The translations under genes were made by a program, and so were the position numbers. Positions 36,063 to 43,804 of a DNA stretch of 64,000 nt are shown piece after piece (within the stretch, counting starts at the first letter, position 1; every line of letters starts with the position of its first letter). The stretch comes from Achromobacter xylosoxidans. GTDB lineage: Bacteria; Pseudomonadota; Gammaproteobacteria; Burkholderiales; Burkholderiaceae_B. A model generated the notes under the pieces. The model had not been told where the DNA came from. It saw only the letters and a list, made by a program, of their open reading frames with translations, and ran no database searches. The DNA lies in the NCBI RefSeq assembly GCF_014490035.1, contig NZ_CP061008.1, positions 6,262,001 to 6,326,000 on the forward strand, given 5' to 3'.

Positions 36063-36198
36063 CCAGACCAGAACTTTAATGTCATGCACTTAAGCATAGG
36101 GTGCAAATCTGGGCCAGAACTTTAATGGCATGGATTTTTCCACATTTTCAGAAAACTCTTTGAAATCAAAGGCCCTCTGGAACAGAACTTTATTGTCA
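36063..36198 (-). repeat. Right array of TGACATTAAAGTTCTGG-type repeats
   Basis: Three copies at 36063-36084, 36109-36130 and 36177-36198, all inverted relative to the copies at 23938-23989. On the minus strand they read TGACATTAAAGTTCTGG, TGCCATTAAAGTTCTGG and TGACAATAAAGTTCTG, each followed by a CAG-like end. The outermost copy lies exactly where the coding frame of the GNAT gene begins without its N-terminus, marking a transposon terminus. Confidence 0.75.
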
Positions 36199-36653
36199 TT
36201 CACCAGGACGAGGGCGCGTTATTTCAGGTCTTTCTATCGGCTGTACATGACATCGCATCACGTGACTACACAGCAGCACAAATAGAGGCTTGGGCACCGA
36301 CAGACATTGCCCCAGAAGAGTGGGCTAGCCGCATGAGGGATTTACGACCATTTGTCGTTGAAGTCGAAGGTGAAATTGCTGGATATGCTGACATTCAGCC
36401 CAACGGATACATCGATCATTTCTTTGTGTCGGCGGCCTATCCGCGACAAGGCGTCGGCACCTTGCTAATGAGTCGTATCCATGACGAAGCCAAGCTACTG
36501 GGGATTAGCGAGCTCACGGCGGATGTGAGCAAGACCGCTGAGCCATTCTTTTTGCACTGCGGTTTTCAAGTGGTGGAGCGAGGATTTCCTATTCTGCGGG
36601 GCGTGACACTGCAAAATGCACTGATGCGAAAAAACTTACACCACAGGACATGA
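36199..36653 (+). pseudogene. GNAT acetyltransferase lacking its N-terminus
   Basis: Typical GNAT sequence is continuous from 36199 (DEGALFQVFLSAVHDIASRD, then QIEAWAP) through the acetyl-CoA-binding motif PRQGVGTLLMSRI (about 36447-36485) to the end at 36653. Only the first 10 or so residues expected of this subfamily are missing, at the edge of the repeat array. The internal ATG at 36333 would remove strand 1 and helix 1, so expression of a working enzyme from it is unlikely. No partner 5' fragment was found near the left array. Confidence 0.75.
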
Positions 36654-36803
36654 CTCACTAGTCCACTCTGGGTCGTCATCGGCCGAGCGATTGAACCAAG
36701 CTGTTGCAACGACCGGTTTCATCCACAGCCAATAACTGCCCTTCAAGACGGAACAGCTGGACCAACCTAGAATCTTGGTGCAAGTGCTATGATCGTATTT
36801 CGT

Positions 36804-36818
36804 TATCGAAACTCGATA
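36804..36818 (+). promoter_or_regulatory. Palindromic PadR operator overlapping the start codon
   Basis: TATCGA-AAC-TCGATA is a perfect 6-bp inverted repeat whose last base is the A of the proposed ATG. Binding here would block transcription or translation start of the PadR-chrA operon. Confidence 0.55.
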
Positions 36819-37147
36819 TGAAAGAGAACTCAACACCTCGCGCCATGGAGCACCACGATCTGCTATCGGGGCTGATCCGCCTGCACGTGCTGCACCACGC
36901 AGCCGCGCAGGAGATCTATGGGCAGTGGATGATTGACGAACTGGCCCACCACGGCTACCGACTTTCTCCCGGAACGCTGTACCCGATGCTTCACAAGATG
37001 GAGCGCGACGGATACCTAGTTTCGCGCCAGGAGCGCGACGGACGCACCGTGCGAAAGCTCTACACGATCACGCCCAAGGGCAAGGAAGGCTTGGCGCTGG
37101 CCAAGGAACGCATCCGGGAGTTCACCGGGGAGGCAATGCACAAATGA
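36818..37147 (+). CDS. PadR-family repressor of the chromate efflux operon
   Basis: The 109-aa product (ATG 36818; ATG 36845 is an alternative) is a short PadR-type winged-helix protein: helices from DLLSGLIRLHVLHHAAAQEI, the recognition region LSPGTLYPMLHKMERDGYLV (about 55-75) and the wing (RDGRTVRKLYTITPKGKEGL). It overlaps chrA by ATGA, so it probably regulates the transporter, as in other PadR-chrA pairs found on mobile elements. A palindrome covers its start. Confidence 0.85.
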   Translation: MKENSTPRAMEHHDLLSGLIRLHVLHHAAAQEIYGQWMIDELAHHGYRLSPGTLYPMLHKMERDGYLVSRQERDGRTVRKLYTITPKGKEGLALAKERIREFTGEAMHK

Positions 37148-38373
37148 CAGGCTCCACCAACACCGTACAGCACGAAGCTGTAGCTACGCGCGGTTCACCC
37201 GTTGAAGTCTTCGGCGCCTTCCTTAAACTGGGATTGACCTCCTTCGGTGGGCCGATCGCGCATCTGGGTTATTTCCGCTCGGAGTTTGTCGAGCGCCGCC
37301 GCTGGCTGGATGACCGCAGCTATTCCGATCTGGTCGCCTTGTGCCAGTTTCTTCCGGGTCCGGCCAGCAGCCAGGTGGGCATGGCGCTTGGGCTGGGTCG
37401 CGCTGGCTGGTTGGGCTTGCTGGCGGCGTGGGCAGGGTTCACTTTGCCATCGGCCATCGCGCTAATCCTGTTTGCCTTCGGCATCGCTGAGTACCAGGGA
37501 CTAGCCCAGTCCGGGTGGGTGCATGGTCTCAAGGTAGTCGCCGTGGCCATCGTAGCTCAGGCGGTGTGGGGCATGGCCAAGTCGTTGTGCCCTGACCGGC
37601 CACGCGCTGCCCTGGCCATTCTGGCGGCACTGCTGACCATGATCCTACCCTCAGCAGCGGGACAGATTGTCGCGATCTTGTTGGCAGGACTGCTGGGCTG
37701 GTGGACGCTGAAGATTTCACAACCTGGCGGTGGCCAAGCTCACAGCTACCCGGTCTCGCGCAGACTGGGCGTCATTGCGCTGCTTCTGTTTGCAACACCG
37801 CTTGTCTTGCTGCCCCTATGTGCAGCAGCCACGGGATCGTCCACGATAGCGCTGCTGGATGGGGTGTACCGTTCCGGTGCGCTAGTCTTCGGCGGTGGGC
37901 ACGTTGTGCTGCCGCTGCTGCAAGCCACCGTGGTGCCCAGCGGCATCGTCAGCAACGCAGACTTCCTAGCTGGCTATGGCGCTGCCCAGGCCGTGCCGGG
38001 ACCGCTGTTCACTTTTTCGGCGTATCTTGGCGCAATAGCCCACGGCCCGCTGCATGGCTGGATTGGCGGCCTGGCTCTGCTGGGCACCATATTCCTCCCA
38101 GCCTTCCTCATGCTGGTCGGCGCATTGCCGTTCTGGGCGGCGCTTCGCCACCGGGCGGGTATTCAGACGACCATGGCGGGCATCAACGCCGGCGTGGTTG
38201 GTATCCTGGTATCGGCCTTATATGACCCGGTGTGGACAAGCGCCATCCACGGCAAGGCGGACTTCGGGTTGGCGTTGCTCACGTTCGGGCTGCTCACAGT
38301 GGGGCGCGTGCCGCCAGCGCTCGTGGTGCTGCTGGCTGGCTTGGCAGGCTGGGTCATGGCGATGGGCATCTGA
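37144..38373 (+). CDS. chrA: ChrA chromate efflux transporter
   Basis: The 409-aa product is a long-chain CHR-family protein with two homologous halves: FLKLGLTSFGGPIAHLGYF followed by ERRRWLDD at the N-terminus, and SGALVFGGGHVVLPLL in the second half, each with about five or six membrane segments. ChrA expels chromate from the cytoplasm, using the proton motive force. It is translated in overlap with the PadR regulator. No chrB, chrC or chrF accompanies it. It is typical cargo of ICEs and transposons from metal-exposed bacteria. Confidence 0.92.
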   Translation: MTGSTNTVQHEAVATRGSPVEVFGAFLKLGLTSFGGPIAHLGYFRSEFVERRRWLDDRSYSDLVALCQFLPGPASSQVGMALGLGRAGWLGLLAAWAGFTLPSAIALILFAFGIAEYQGLAQSGWVHGLKVVAVAIVAQAVWGMAKSLCPDRPRAALAILAALLTMILPSAAGQIVAILLAGLLGWWTLKISQPGGGQAHSYPVSRRLGVIALLLFATPLVLLPLCAAATGSSTIALLDGVYRSGALVFGGGHVVLPLLQATVVPSGIVSNADFLAGYGAAQAVPGPLFTFSAYLGAIAHGPLHGWIGGLALLGTIFLPAFLMLVGALPFWAALRHRAGIQTTMAGINAGVVGILVSALYDPVWTSAIHGKADFGLALLTFGLLTVGRVPPALVVLLAGLAGWVMAMGI

Positions 38374-38664
38374 AATTCGTTTCACTCAGAGCTTTCAATC
38401 AAACTTCGCATAATTCCTTCGCTGATGTACCTCAGGACGAAGAATCTTCCAGCGGTATAGCTGCTGCTTGGGCGAACGAAGCTTGAACGCAGGGTTCGTT
38501 ACCTCGGGATCGAGCTAACGATGCCGTTGAGATGGCAGAGCAAACTGAGGTTGATGCATCCCGGGCCGGCGAACGGTCGCTTGCCGGCCAAAGCCGGACA
38601 TTCACCCGATCCTATGCAGGTGACGCACACCAGTCACCTCAGGGCATTCCATAATTTCACAGCG
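38374..38664. other. Intergenic region between convergent chrA and usp
   Basis: 291 bp, no gene supported. A GCCGGCGAACGGTCGCTTGCCGGC stretch (about 38570-38590, not shown in full pairing) could fold and serve both genes as a terminator, but it has no T-run. Confidence 0.35.
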
Positions 38665-39519
38665 CTATCGCGCAAGCAGGATCGGCACCTCAACAGCTCG
38701 TATCATTGCCGTCGTGGTACTGCCGACGATCAAATTCCTGAGCGGCGAGTGACCATAGGCACCCATGACCAGCACGGACATCGGACCACCGGCTACGCAG
38801 TCAGCGATAACTTTCTCTGGAGCCCCCGGGGTAATCGAAAAAGTTGCCGTTCGCCCGCTTTGCGCGAATAGCTGAACGACCTGCTCCATCTGGGCTCGAT
38901 TCTCCTGCGACTCCGCGCCAGCCCTCACGAGGTGTATTGGCAGACCGTCCAGCATCGGCGTGCTTGTCAGCAATGCAATCGCTCTAGCAATAGACTTTCC
39001 GCCATCGTAGGCAATCACAGCGCGCATTGGCGGCACGTGCCGCTCGGGAGCAACAAATAGCGGCTTGTTACTGGCTCGAAGCACGCGCTCGATTTTCGAT
39101 CCGAGATGGCCGGCGGCGAATTCGCTCGACGCTCCCCGCTTGCCCATCACCACCAAGCCAGCCTCGGCTTCGCGCTCGATAATGGTTTCCACAATGCCAC
39201 CATGGAGGTGCACCGTACTGACGTCGCCGATGCCGGCAGCCCGTAATCGCTCTTCAGCGGTCGCCAAGAGGGCGCGGCCACCTTCGACCGCCAGTTTTCC
39301 TTGCGCTTCTTCGATGCGAGTCAGCTCTTCTAGCAGCTCGCTTTTCACACCTAGCCCGATAGCGCCACTAAGGTCGTGCCGCGCTGTCACCGCGCTTTTT
39401 CGCTGCACAACATGCAGCAGTTCAACTCTCCAGGAAAGACGGTGCGCCGCCCAGGCTGACAAGTCGCAGACCGCGGCGGCGTAGTGGGAGGCATCGATGC
39501 ATGCAAGTACTTTCGACAT
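38665..39519 (-). CDS. Tandem-domain universal stress protein
   Basis: The 284-aa product contains two UspA domains (about residues 1-145 and 146-284). Domain 2 carries the exact ATP-binding pattern G-2x-G-9x-G-S in GAYGHSPLRNLIVGS; domain 1 has a similar variant (GKRGASSEF, then GHLGS). AAGGAG precedes the ATG at 39519. It lies 9 bp downstream of the SulP gene and is probably co-transcribed with it. The same SulP-Usp pair occurs on other mobile elements, for example the sup-uspA pair of AbaR islands, where its benefit is not established. Confidence 0.88.
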   Translation of the reverse strand: MSKVLACIDASHYAAAVCDLSAWAAHRLSWRVELLHVVQRKSAVTARHDLSGAIGLGVKSELLEELTRIEEAQGKLAVEGGRALLATAEERLRAAGIGDVSTVHLHGGIVETIIEREAEAGLVVMGKRGASSEFAAGHLGSKIERVLRASNKPLFVAPERHVPPMRAVIAYDGGKSIARAIALLTSTPMLDGLPIHLVRAGAESQENRAQMEQVVQLFAQSGRTATFSITPGAPEKVIADCVAGGPMSVLVMGAYGHSPLRNLIVGSTTTAMIRAVEVPILLAR

Positions 39520-39528
39520 ATCTTCTCC

Positions 39529-41013
39529 TTAGTGTCCCAACGACTTGGTGTCGGCGCCGGGTTTGTCGTGAATTGCAAATCGACCAATCATGGTGGCGCT
39601 GGCGGCATTCAAACCGACGACATCTACAGTCGTGCCTTCGCGGCGCAGCTTGATCACGACCTTGTCCAGGGCACCCACGGCCGAGATGTCCCAGAAGTGC
39701 GCGGCGGATACATCCAGCACCACGTGGTCGACGACCTCTTTAAAATCAATGGCTTCTGAAAACCGATCGGTGGATGCAAAAAACACCTGGCCCTCGTAGT
39801 AGTAGGTGCGGGTGCGCCCGTCCTCAGACAAGGCCGAAGTCACTGCGAAGAGCCGCTTGACCTTACCCGCGAAGAACACGCCGCTCAACAGCACGCCCGC
39901 CAGTACGCCCTGTGCAAGGTCATGCGTCCAGACGACCACCACAACGGTCGCCAGCATGACCACGGAAGACTGCCAGGGATGCGAACGCAGGTTGCGGATC
40001 GAACCCCAACTGAACGTGCCGATGGACACCATGATCATGACCGCGACCAGTGCCGGCATGGGAATCCTGGCCACCAAGGGCCCCAGCACCACGATCAGGA
40101 ACAGCAGGAAGGAACCCGCCACGAAAGTGGAAAGCCGCGTCGAACCGCCCGACTTCACGTTGATGACGGACTGGCCGATCATGGCACAACCGCCCATGCC
40201 GCCAAAGAAGCCCGTCACGAAGTTCGCGATACCCTGGCCCTTGCATTCGCGCCGCTTATTGCTGGGCGTGTCGGTCAAGTCGTCCACGATCTGCGCGGTC
40301 ATCATCGACTCCAGCAAACCCACCGCCGCCATGGTCAGCGAATACGGAAGAATGATCTGCAAGGTTTCAAACGTGAAGGGCACGTTCGGAATCAGGAACG
40401 AAGGCAGGGACGACGGCAGCTTGCCCATGTCGCCCACCGTGTTGACGGGCAGGCCCCAGTAAATAGAGATGGCCGTCAACACGATGATCGCGATCAACGG
40501 CGACGGCACGGCCCGGGTCAGGCGCGGAAACAGATAGATGATCGCCAACCCTCCCGCCACCATCACGTAGGTGACCCACGTGACGTTGGTCAGCTGCGGC
40601 AACTGGGCAACAAAGATCAGAATTGCCAGCGCGTTCACGAACCCGGTGACGACAGACCGCGACACATACTGCATCAGCAGGTCAAGCCGAAGAAAGCCGG
40701 CGATGATCTGGAAGATGCCCATCAGGATTGTGGCGGCGAACAGGTATTCAACGCCATGATCCTTGACCAAAGGCACCACCAGCACGGCAATGGCGGCCGT
40801 GGCCGCAGAAATCATGCCAGGCCGGCCGCCCACTAAAGCGATGATTACCGCGATCGAGAACGATGCGTAGAGGCCTACCCGCGGATCAATACCCGCGATG
40901 ATGGAAAAGCCGATGGCTTCGGGGATAAGAGCAAGGGCAACGACGATGCCCGCAAGAATATCGTTACGAGGACTGGACATCCATTCGCGACGAAAAGAGG
41001 AGAAAAAAGACAT
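39529..41013 (-). CDS. SulP-family anion transporter with STAS domain
   Basis: The 494-aa product has the SulP transmembrane core of about 10-14 helices, starting at [20 protein letters not shown]. The signature [11 protein letters not shown] sits near residue 47, and the STAS domain fills the C-terminus (about 390-494: [20 protein letters not shown]). SulP proteins carry sulfate, bicarbonate or other anions. The closest functional analogue cannot be chosen from sequence. The gene comes first in a two-gene operon with the universal stress protein, so import of a protective or pH-balancing anion is plausible. Confidence 0.9.
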   Translation of the reverse strand: MSFFSSFRREWMSSPRNDILAGIVVALALIPEAIGFSIIAGIDPRVGLYASFSIAVIIALVGGRPGMISAATAAIAVLVVPLVKDHGVEYLFAATILMGIFQIIAGFLRLDLLMQYVSRSVVTGFVNALAILIFVAQLPQLTNVTWVTYVMVAGGLAIIYLFPRLTRAVPSPLIAIIVLTAISIYWGLPVNTVGDMGKLPSSLPSFLIPNVPFTFETLQIILPYSLTMAAVGLLESMMTAQIVDDLTDTPSNKRRECKGQGIANFVTGFFGGMGGCAMIGQSVINVKSGGSTRLSTFVAGSFLLFLIVVLGPLVARIPMPALVAVMIMVSIGTFSWGSIRNLRSHPWQSSVVMLATVVVVVWTHDLAQGVLAGVLLSGVFFAGKVKRLFAVTSALSEDGRTRTYYYEGQVFFASTDRFSEAIDFKEVVDHVVLDVSAAHFWDISAVGALDKVVIKLRREGTTVDVVGLNAASATMIGRFAIHDKPGADTKSLGH

Positions 41014-41474
41014 TGTTAGGCTAACCTGACGTTAGCAAGCGATGCCTTGCACCGAGGGTGGTTTGTAGTTGGTCTCGGAGCGAGCCGTAATTCGCTTGGA
41101 GTTGTCCGAGGGATAGGCGCCCGGCCGAGCCACCCGGCAAACGCCGGGTCCACTAGTATCGCTATCGAAGCGAAGCCGCATCCGTTGCAGATGCTGCGGG
41201 AGCATTGTACACGGGTTGTGCAGCGTGACTCAGACCAGGGCCGAATCGTCACAAACACGATATCGGGCGGCGAGAACTAACCTTTGACCGGCCGCATTGG
41301 GTCGGGAGCTGCCTGTCATTGATGGCCGCTCCCGGCCTTCACCAAACATTGCGCGAATCAAGTGGACTTCCGCTTCTGGTCGGTTTGCCCCAAGGACCAG
41401 CAAAACATCCAAACATTTCCGCATGAAATTTCATTGCAAGGCCCCCCCTCTATCTGCCGGCTCGGCCCCCCCCC
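41014..41474. other. Intergenic region upstream of the SulP gene
   Basis: 461 bp. It contains a 7-bp hairpin (ACCCGGC-AAAC-GCCGGGT, about 41131-41150) and C-runs next to the recombinase stop (41440-41475). The SulP promoter should be near 41020-41110. No gene is supported and no transposon end was recognised. Confidence 0.4.
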
Positions 41475-42689
41475 TTATTTCCCGAAAGGCTGCGCCTTTT
41501 CCATTTCCCGCACGACGTCTAGAAAGTCCAGCTCCGTGTATGCCATAGAAGTCCGTACATCGTCATGACGCATCGCCTTGGCGACCACCCGCACGTCCAC
41601 TCCCATCGCGGTCAGCTGCCGCCCGAACGTGTGCCTTAGCCAGTGGGTCGACGCCCGCTCCAGCAGCACTGCGTCCTGATCCCGGCCAGCGCTACGAAAC
41701 CCCGCAGCACATCGCTGAAAGGCGCCCGTGAGTATGTCCCAAAGGGTGGCGCGACGACGAATCTCGGCCCATCGGCGCTGACTACGGCGTCCTACCACGG
41801 TGGACGGGCAGCGCGCCGGCCCGTCCACCTTGCGAGTCCGCGTCGACAGGATGAGCGCCGTAGTGTCACCACACACAGGATCTGGCGGAAAGTTAAACGC
41901 GTATCGGTATGCACGAAGATCGTCCATGACTGCGGGTGGAAGAGCTACGCGGCCTGTTTTTCCTCCCTTCCCATGCCTCACAACTAAGGACCAGTGCGCG
42001 CGCCCGGACTTCGGATCAGCATAGAGCTCGACATCGCCCATACTTGCGAGAACCACTTCGCTCGCCCTCATTCCTGTGAATTGCAGCAGTCGCAAGATAA
42101 AACGATCCCGCAAGAACATGAGCTTCTTCTCAACCGATGTGCGGGAGGCTTTTTCCATCGAATCTAGAACCTCCTCAATCAAGTCTGGTGGCACTGCATG
42201 CCGGCGTGGAGCATCCCGGCCCACTCCCCCACCACTCCCAATCGATGCCATCGGATTGGCCCGCCGATACCCTGCCTCAAACCAAAACTTGAGGAGGGCA
42301 TGCAACACTTTCTGAGCATTCGCCAAGGCAGAAGCACCAAGCCTGGCGCGAAAAGGCGTCCAATCGATATCACCAACGCGTGCTGCACGTCTTCCGCAGA
42401 TGTGGTCGCCTGAATGCTCCCGCAAGAATTTTAGATAGCGGGTAACGTCGGGAATGGACCATCGACTCGGCCCATCAGACCCGACCAAGTCGCAATACCA
42501 TCGGATGCGGAAGATCTCGCGCTGATAGTTCGCCAGTGTGTGCCGGCTCACCGGCGGCCTTCTTGCAGCGAGCGCCTGAAGCCAACGCTCTGCCGCCTCC
42601 CAGTCATCGCTAACATGTCCAAGGACGCAAGAAACGGCCTCAGAGCCGTTTGCAGTGACGAACTGGGGGAGAGGTGCCACTTCGCTCAT
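41475..42689 (-). CDS. Tyrosine recombinase/integrase
   Basis: About 404 aa from ATG 42689, overlapping the upstream KfrA-like stop by ATGA (an upstream in-frame start would overlap more). The SAM-like N-terminal domain (RHTLANYQREIFRIRWYCDL) precedes the catalytic domain with Arg in TGMRASEV (about 205), Lys in HGKGGKTGRV, His-x-x-Arg in HWLRHTFG (about 350), His in MRHDDVRTS and the nucleophile in SMAYTEL (about 383). All key residues are present. It lies between stress cargo and ICE backbone, far from the tRNA junction, so it is probably not the ICE integrase but a resolvase or the integrase of an inserted element. Confidence 0.8.
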   Translation of the reverse strand: MSEVAPLPQFVTANGSEAVSCVLGHVSDDWEAAERWLQALAARRPPVSRHTLANYQREIFRIRWYCDLVGSDGPSRWSIPDVTRYLKFLREHSGDHICGRRAARVGDIDWTPFRARLGASALANAQKVLHALLKFWFEAGYRRANPMASIGSGGGVGRDAPRRHAVPPDLIEEVLDSMEKASRTSVEKKLMFLRDRFILRLLQFTGMRASEVVLASMGDVELYADPKSGRAHWSLVVRHGKGGKTGRVALPPAVMDDLRAYRYAFNFPPDPVCGDTTALILSTRTRKVDGPARCPSTVVGRRSQRRWAEIRRRATLWDILTGAFQRCAAGFRSAGRDQDAVLLERASTHWLRHTFGRQLTAMGVDVRVVAKAMRHDDVRTSMAYTELDFLDVVREMEKAQPFGK

Positions 42690-43417
42690 CGCGGCGCTCC
42701 TGCGGCCCCCACCGCCGCTCTTCGGTACGATTCGAGCAGCGCCTGTTCCTCCTTCCTTAGCGCCTGCAGCCCCTCGTAGCGCTCCCTCCACAGCCGGCTT
42801 TCCGCGCGTGCTGCCTCAATCGCGCGCAGAGCAAACGCCCGACCGCCCTTCTCCGCTTCCGTGACGTTCGTCACGGTAGTCACACGCGCAGAGAGCTTAT
42901 CCGCCATCGCGGCCAACGCCCGCTCGGCGCTGTCGGCCTGACCTTGCACGCGGGCGAGCTCACACTGCTGGGCCACCATCGCAGCCTCTAACCGAGCGTT
43001 GTCAGCCTCCAGCACCTGCCGCCGGCGGCGGTGCTCCTCCAACTCAACGGCAAGCAGTCGAAGGGTAGTCGGATCATCCTGCCTCGCCGCACGCTCTGTC
43101 ACTCGCGGAAGCGCAGTCGCGCGGAGATCCGGATCGACCTGCCCAGCAGAGGTACGAGCCAGGCGCTCTTGCACGCGAACCAACACGGAAAGGATGGTGG
43201 TCGTGGAAGGTCTTCGGGTTGGCGCGTAGGCACGCAGTATCCGTTGGTATGTTGGAACGCCGTATAGGCGGCCCGTGACCTCTAGCACCGCGCTTATCAG
43301 ACCACCAAGAAAAGCGCGGTTATCTGCGACGTCAGGATAGGCAGCCTGGAGGCGAGAGATCTCCGCCATGATTTGCCGCGCCTGGTCGTCCGTTAGCTGA
43401 AACGCAGGCCTACCCAT
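42686..43417 (-). CDS. KfrA-like coiled-coil DNA-binding protein
   Basis: The 243-aa product has an N-terminal helical DNA-binding domain of KfrA type (GRPAFQLTDDQARQIMAEIS, then AYAPTRRPSTTTILSVLVRV) and a long coiled coil (about residues 130-243, rich in Leu, Glu, Arg and Ala). KfrA proteins bind palindromic operators near their own genes and can help order plasmid DNA. A perfect 9-bp-arm palindrome lies 66 bp upstream. The translational coupling to a tyrosine recombinase suggests it is an accessory factor for recombination, similar in concept to TnpT with TnpS. Confidence 0.65.
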   Translation of the reverse strand: MGRPAFQLTDDQARQIMAEISRLQAAYPDVADNRAFLGGLISAVLEVTGRLYGVPTYQRILRAYAPTRRPSTTTILSVLVRVQERLARTSAGQVDPDLRATALPRVTERAARQDDPTTLRLLAVELEEHRRRRQVLEADNARLEAAMVAQQCELARVQGQADSAERALAAMADKLSARVTTVTNVTEAEKGGRAFALRAIEAARAESRLWRERYEGLQALRKEEQALLESYRRAAVGAAGAPR

Positions 43418-43482
43418 TGCCGCAGATCTCCAAGCTATTGATCACGAAAATCGTCATATTTATGATGCTGCTTCTTCACTAC

Positions 43483-43506
43483 CGTACACACCGCGCAGTG
43501 TGTACG
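43483..43506 (-). promoter_or_regulatory. 24-bp palindrome upstream of the KfrA-like gene
   Basis: CGTACACAC-CGCGCA-GTGTGTACG has perfect 9-bp arms. Its position before the KfrA-like start suits an autoregulatory operator; a recombination site for the coupled recombinase is also possible. Confidence 0.6.
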
Positions 43507-43543
43507 CTAAACAGCGAATACCGCACCTACAGGTTCTGCAGTG

Positions 43544-43804
43544 CTAAACAGCAGCCTGCAGGCCGTCCAAACGCTGGCGTCGCTCGACCGCGAGAATCAC
43601 GTCCATCATCCCGTCCACAAGCTGCCGTAGTGCCGCAACGTCAAGACTGGCAGTAACTGCCTCCCCGCATGCCCCAACCCCCAAGTCAATAGATAAGCTG
43701 GCTTTTGGCACTTGAAGGCTGTCATAGTGGTCAAAGTTCAGAGACACACGCCCTATGGTTCCAATAGCTGCCCTGAAAGGCACGTCCACCCTAATTCGAC
43801 GCAT
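43544..43804 (-). CDS. Small protein overlapping the end of topB
   Basis: An 86-aa product from ATG 43802-43804, overlapping topB by 14 bp. A beta-like N-terminal part (RVDVPFRAAIGTIGRVSLNF) and a helical end (LVDGMMDVILAVERRQRLDG) are visible. Small genes occupy this position in related ICEs. No family or function is recognised. Confidence 0.5.
   Translation of the reverse strand: MRRIRVDVPFRAAIGTIGRVSLNFDHYDSLQVPKASLSIDLGVGACGEAVTASLDVAALRQLVDGMMDVILAVERRQRLDGLQAAV

Noticed and set aside
39922..40836. 304-aa plus-strand frame opposite the SulP gene
   Set aside because: Almost entirely His, Arg, Asp, Gly and Gln; the antisense of a membrane protein gene.
41475..42689. Recombinase as the integrase for the tRNA-Pro site
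   Set aside because: It is about 13 kb from the junction, coupled to a KfrA-like gene and oriented away; ICE integrase genes normally lie beside an attachment site, presumably the one outside this window.
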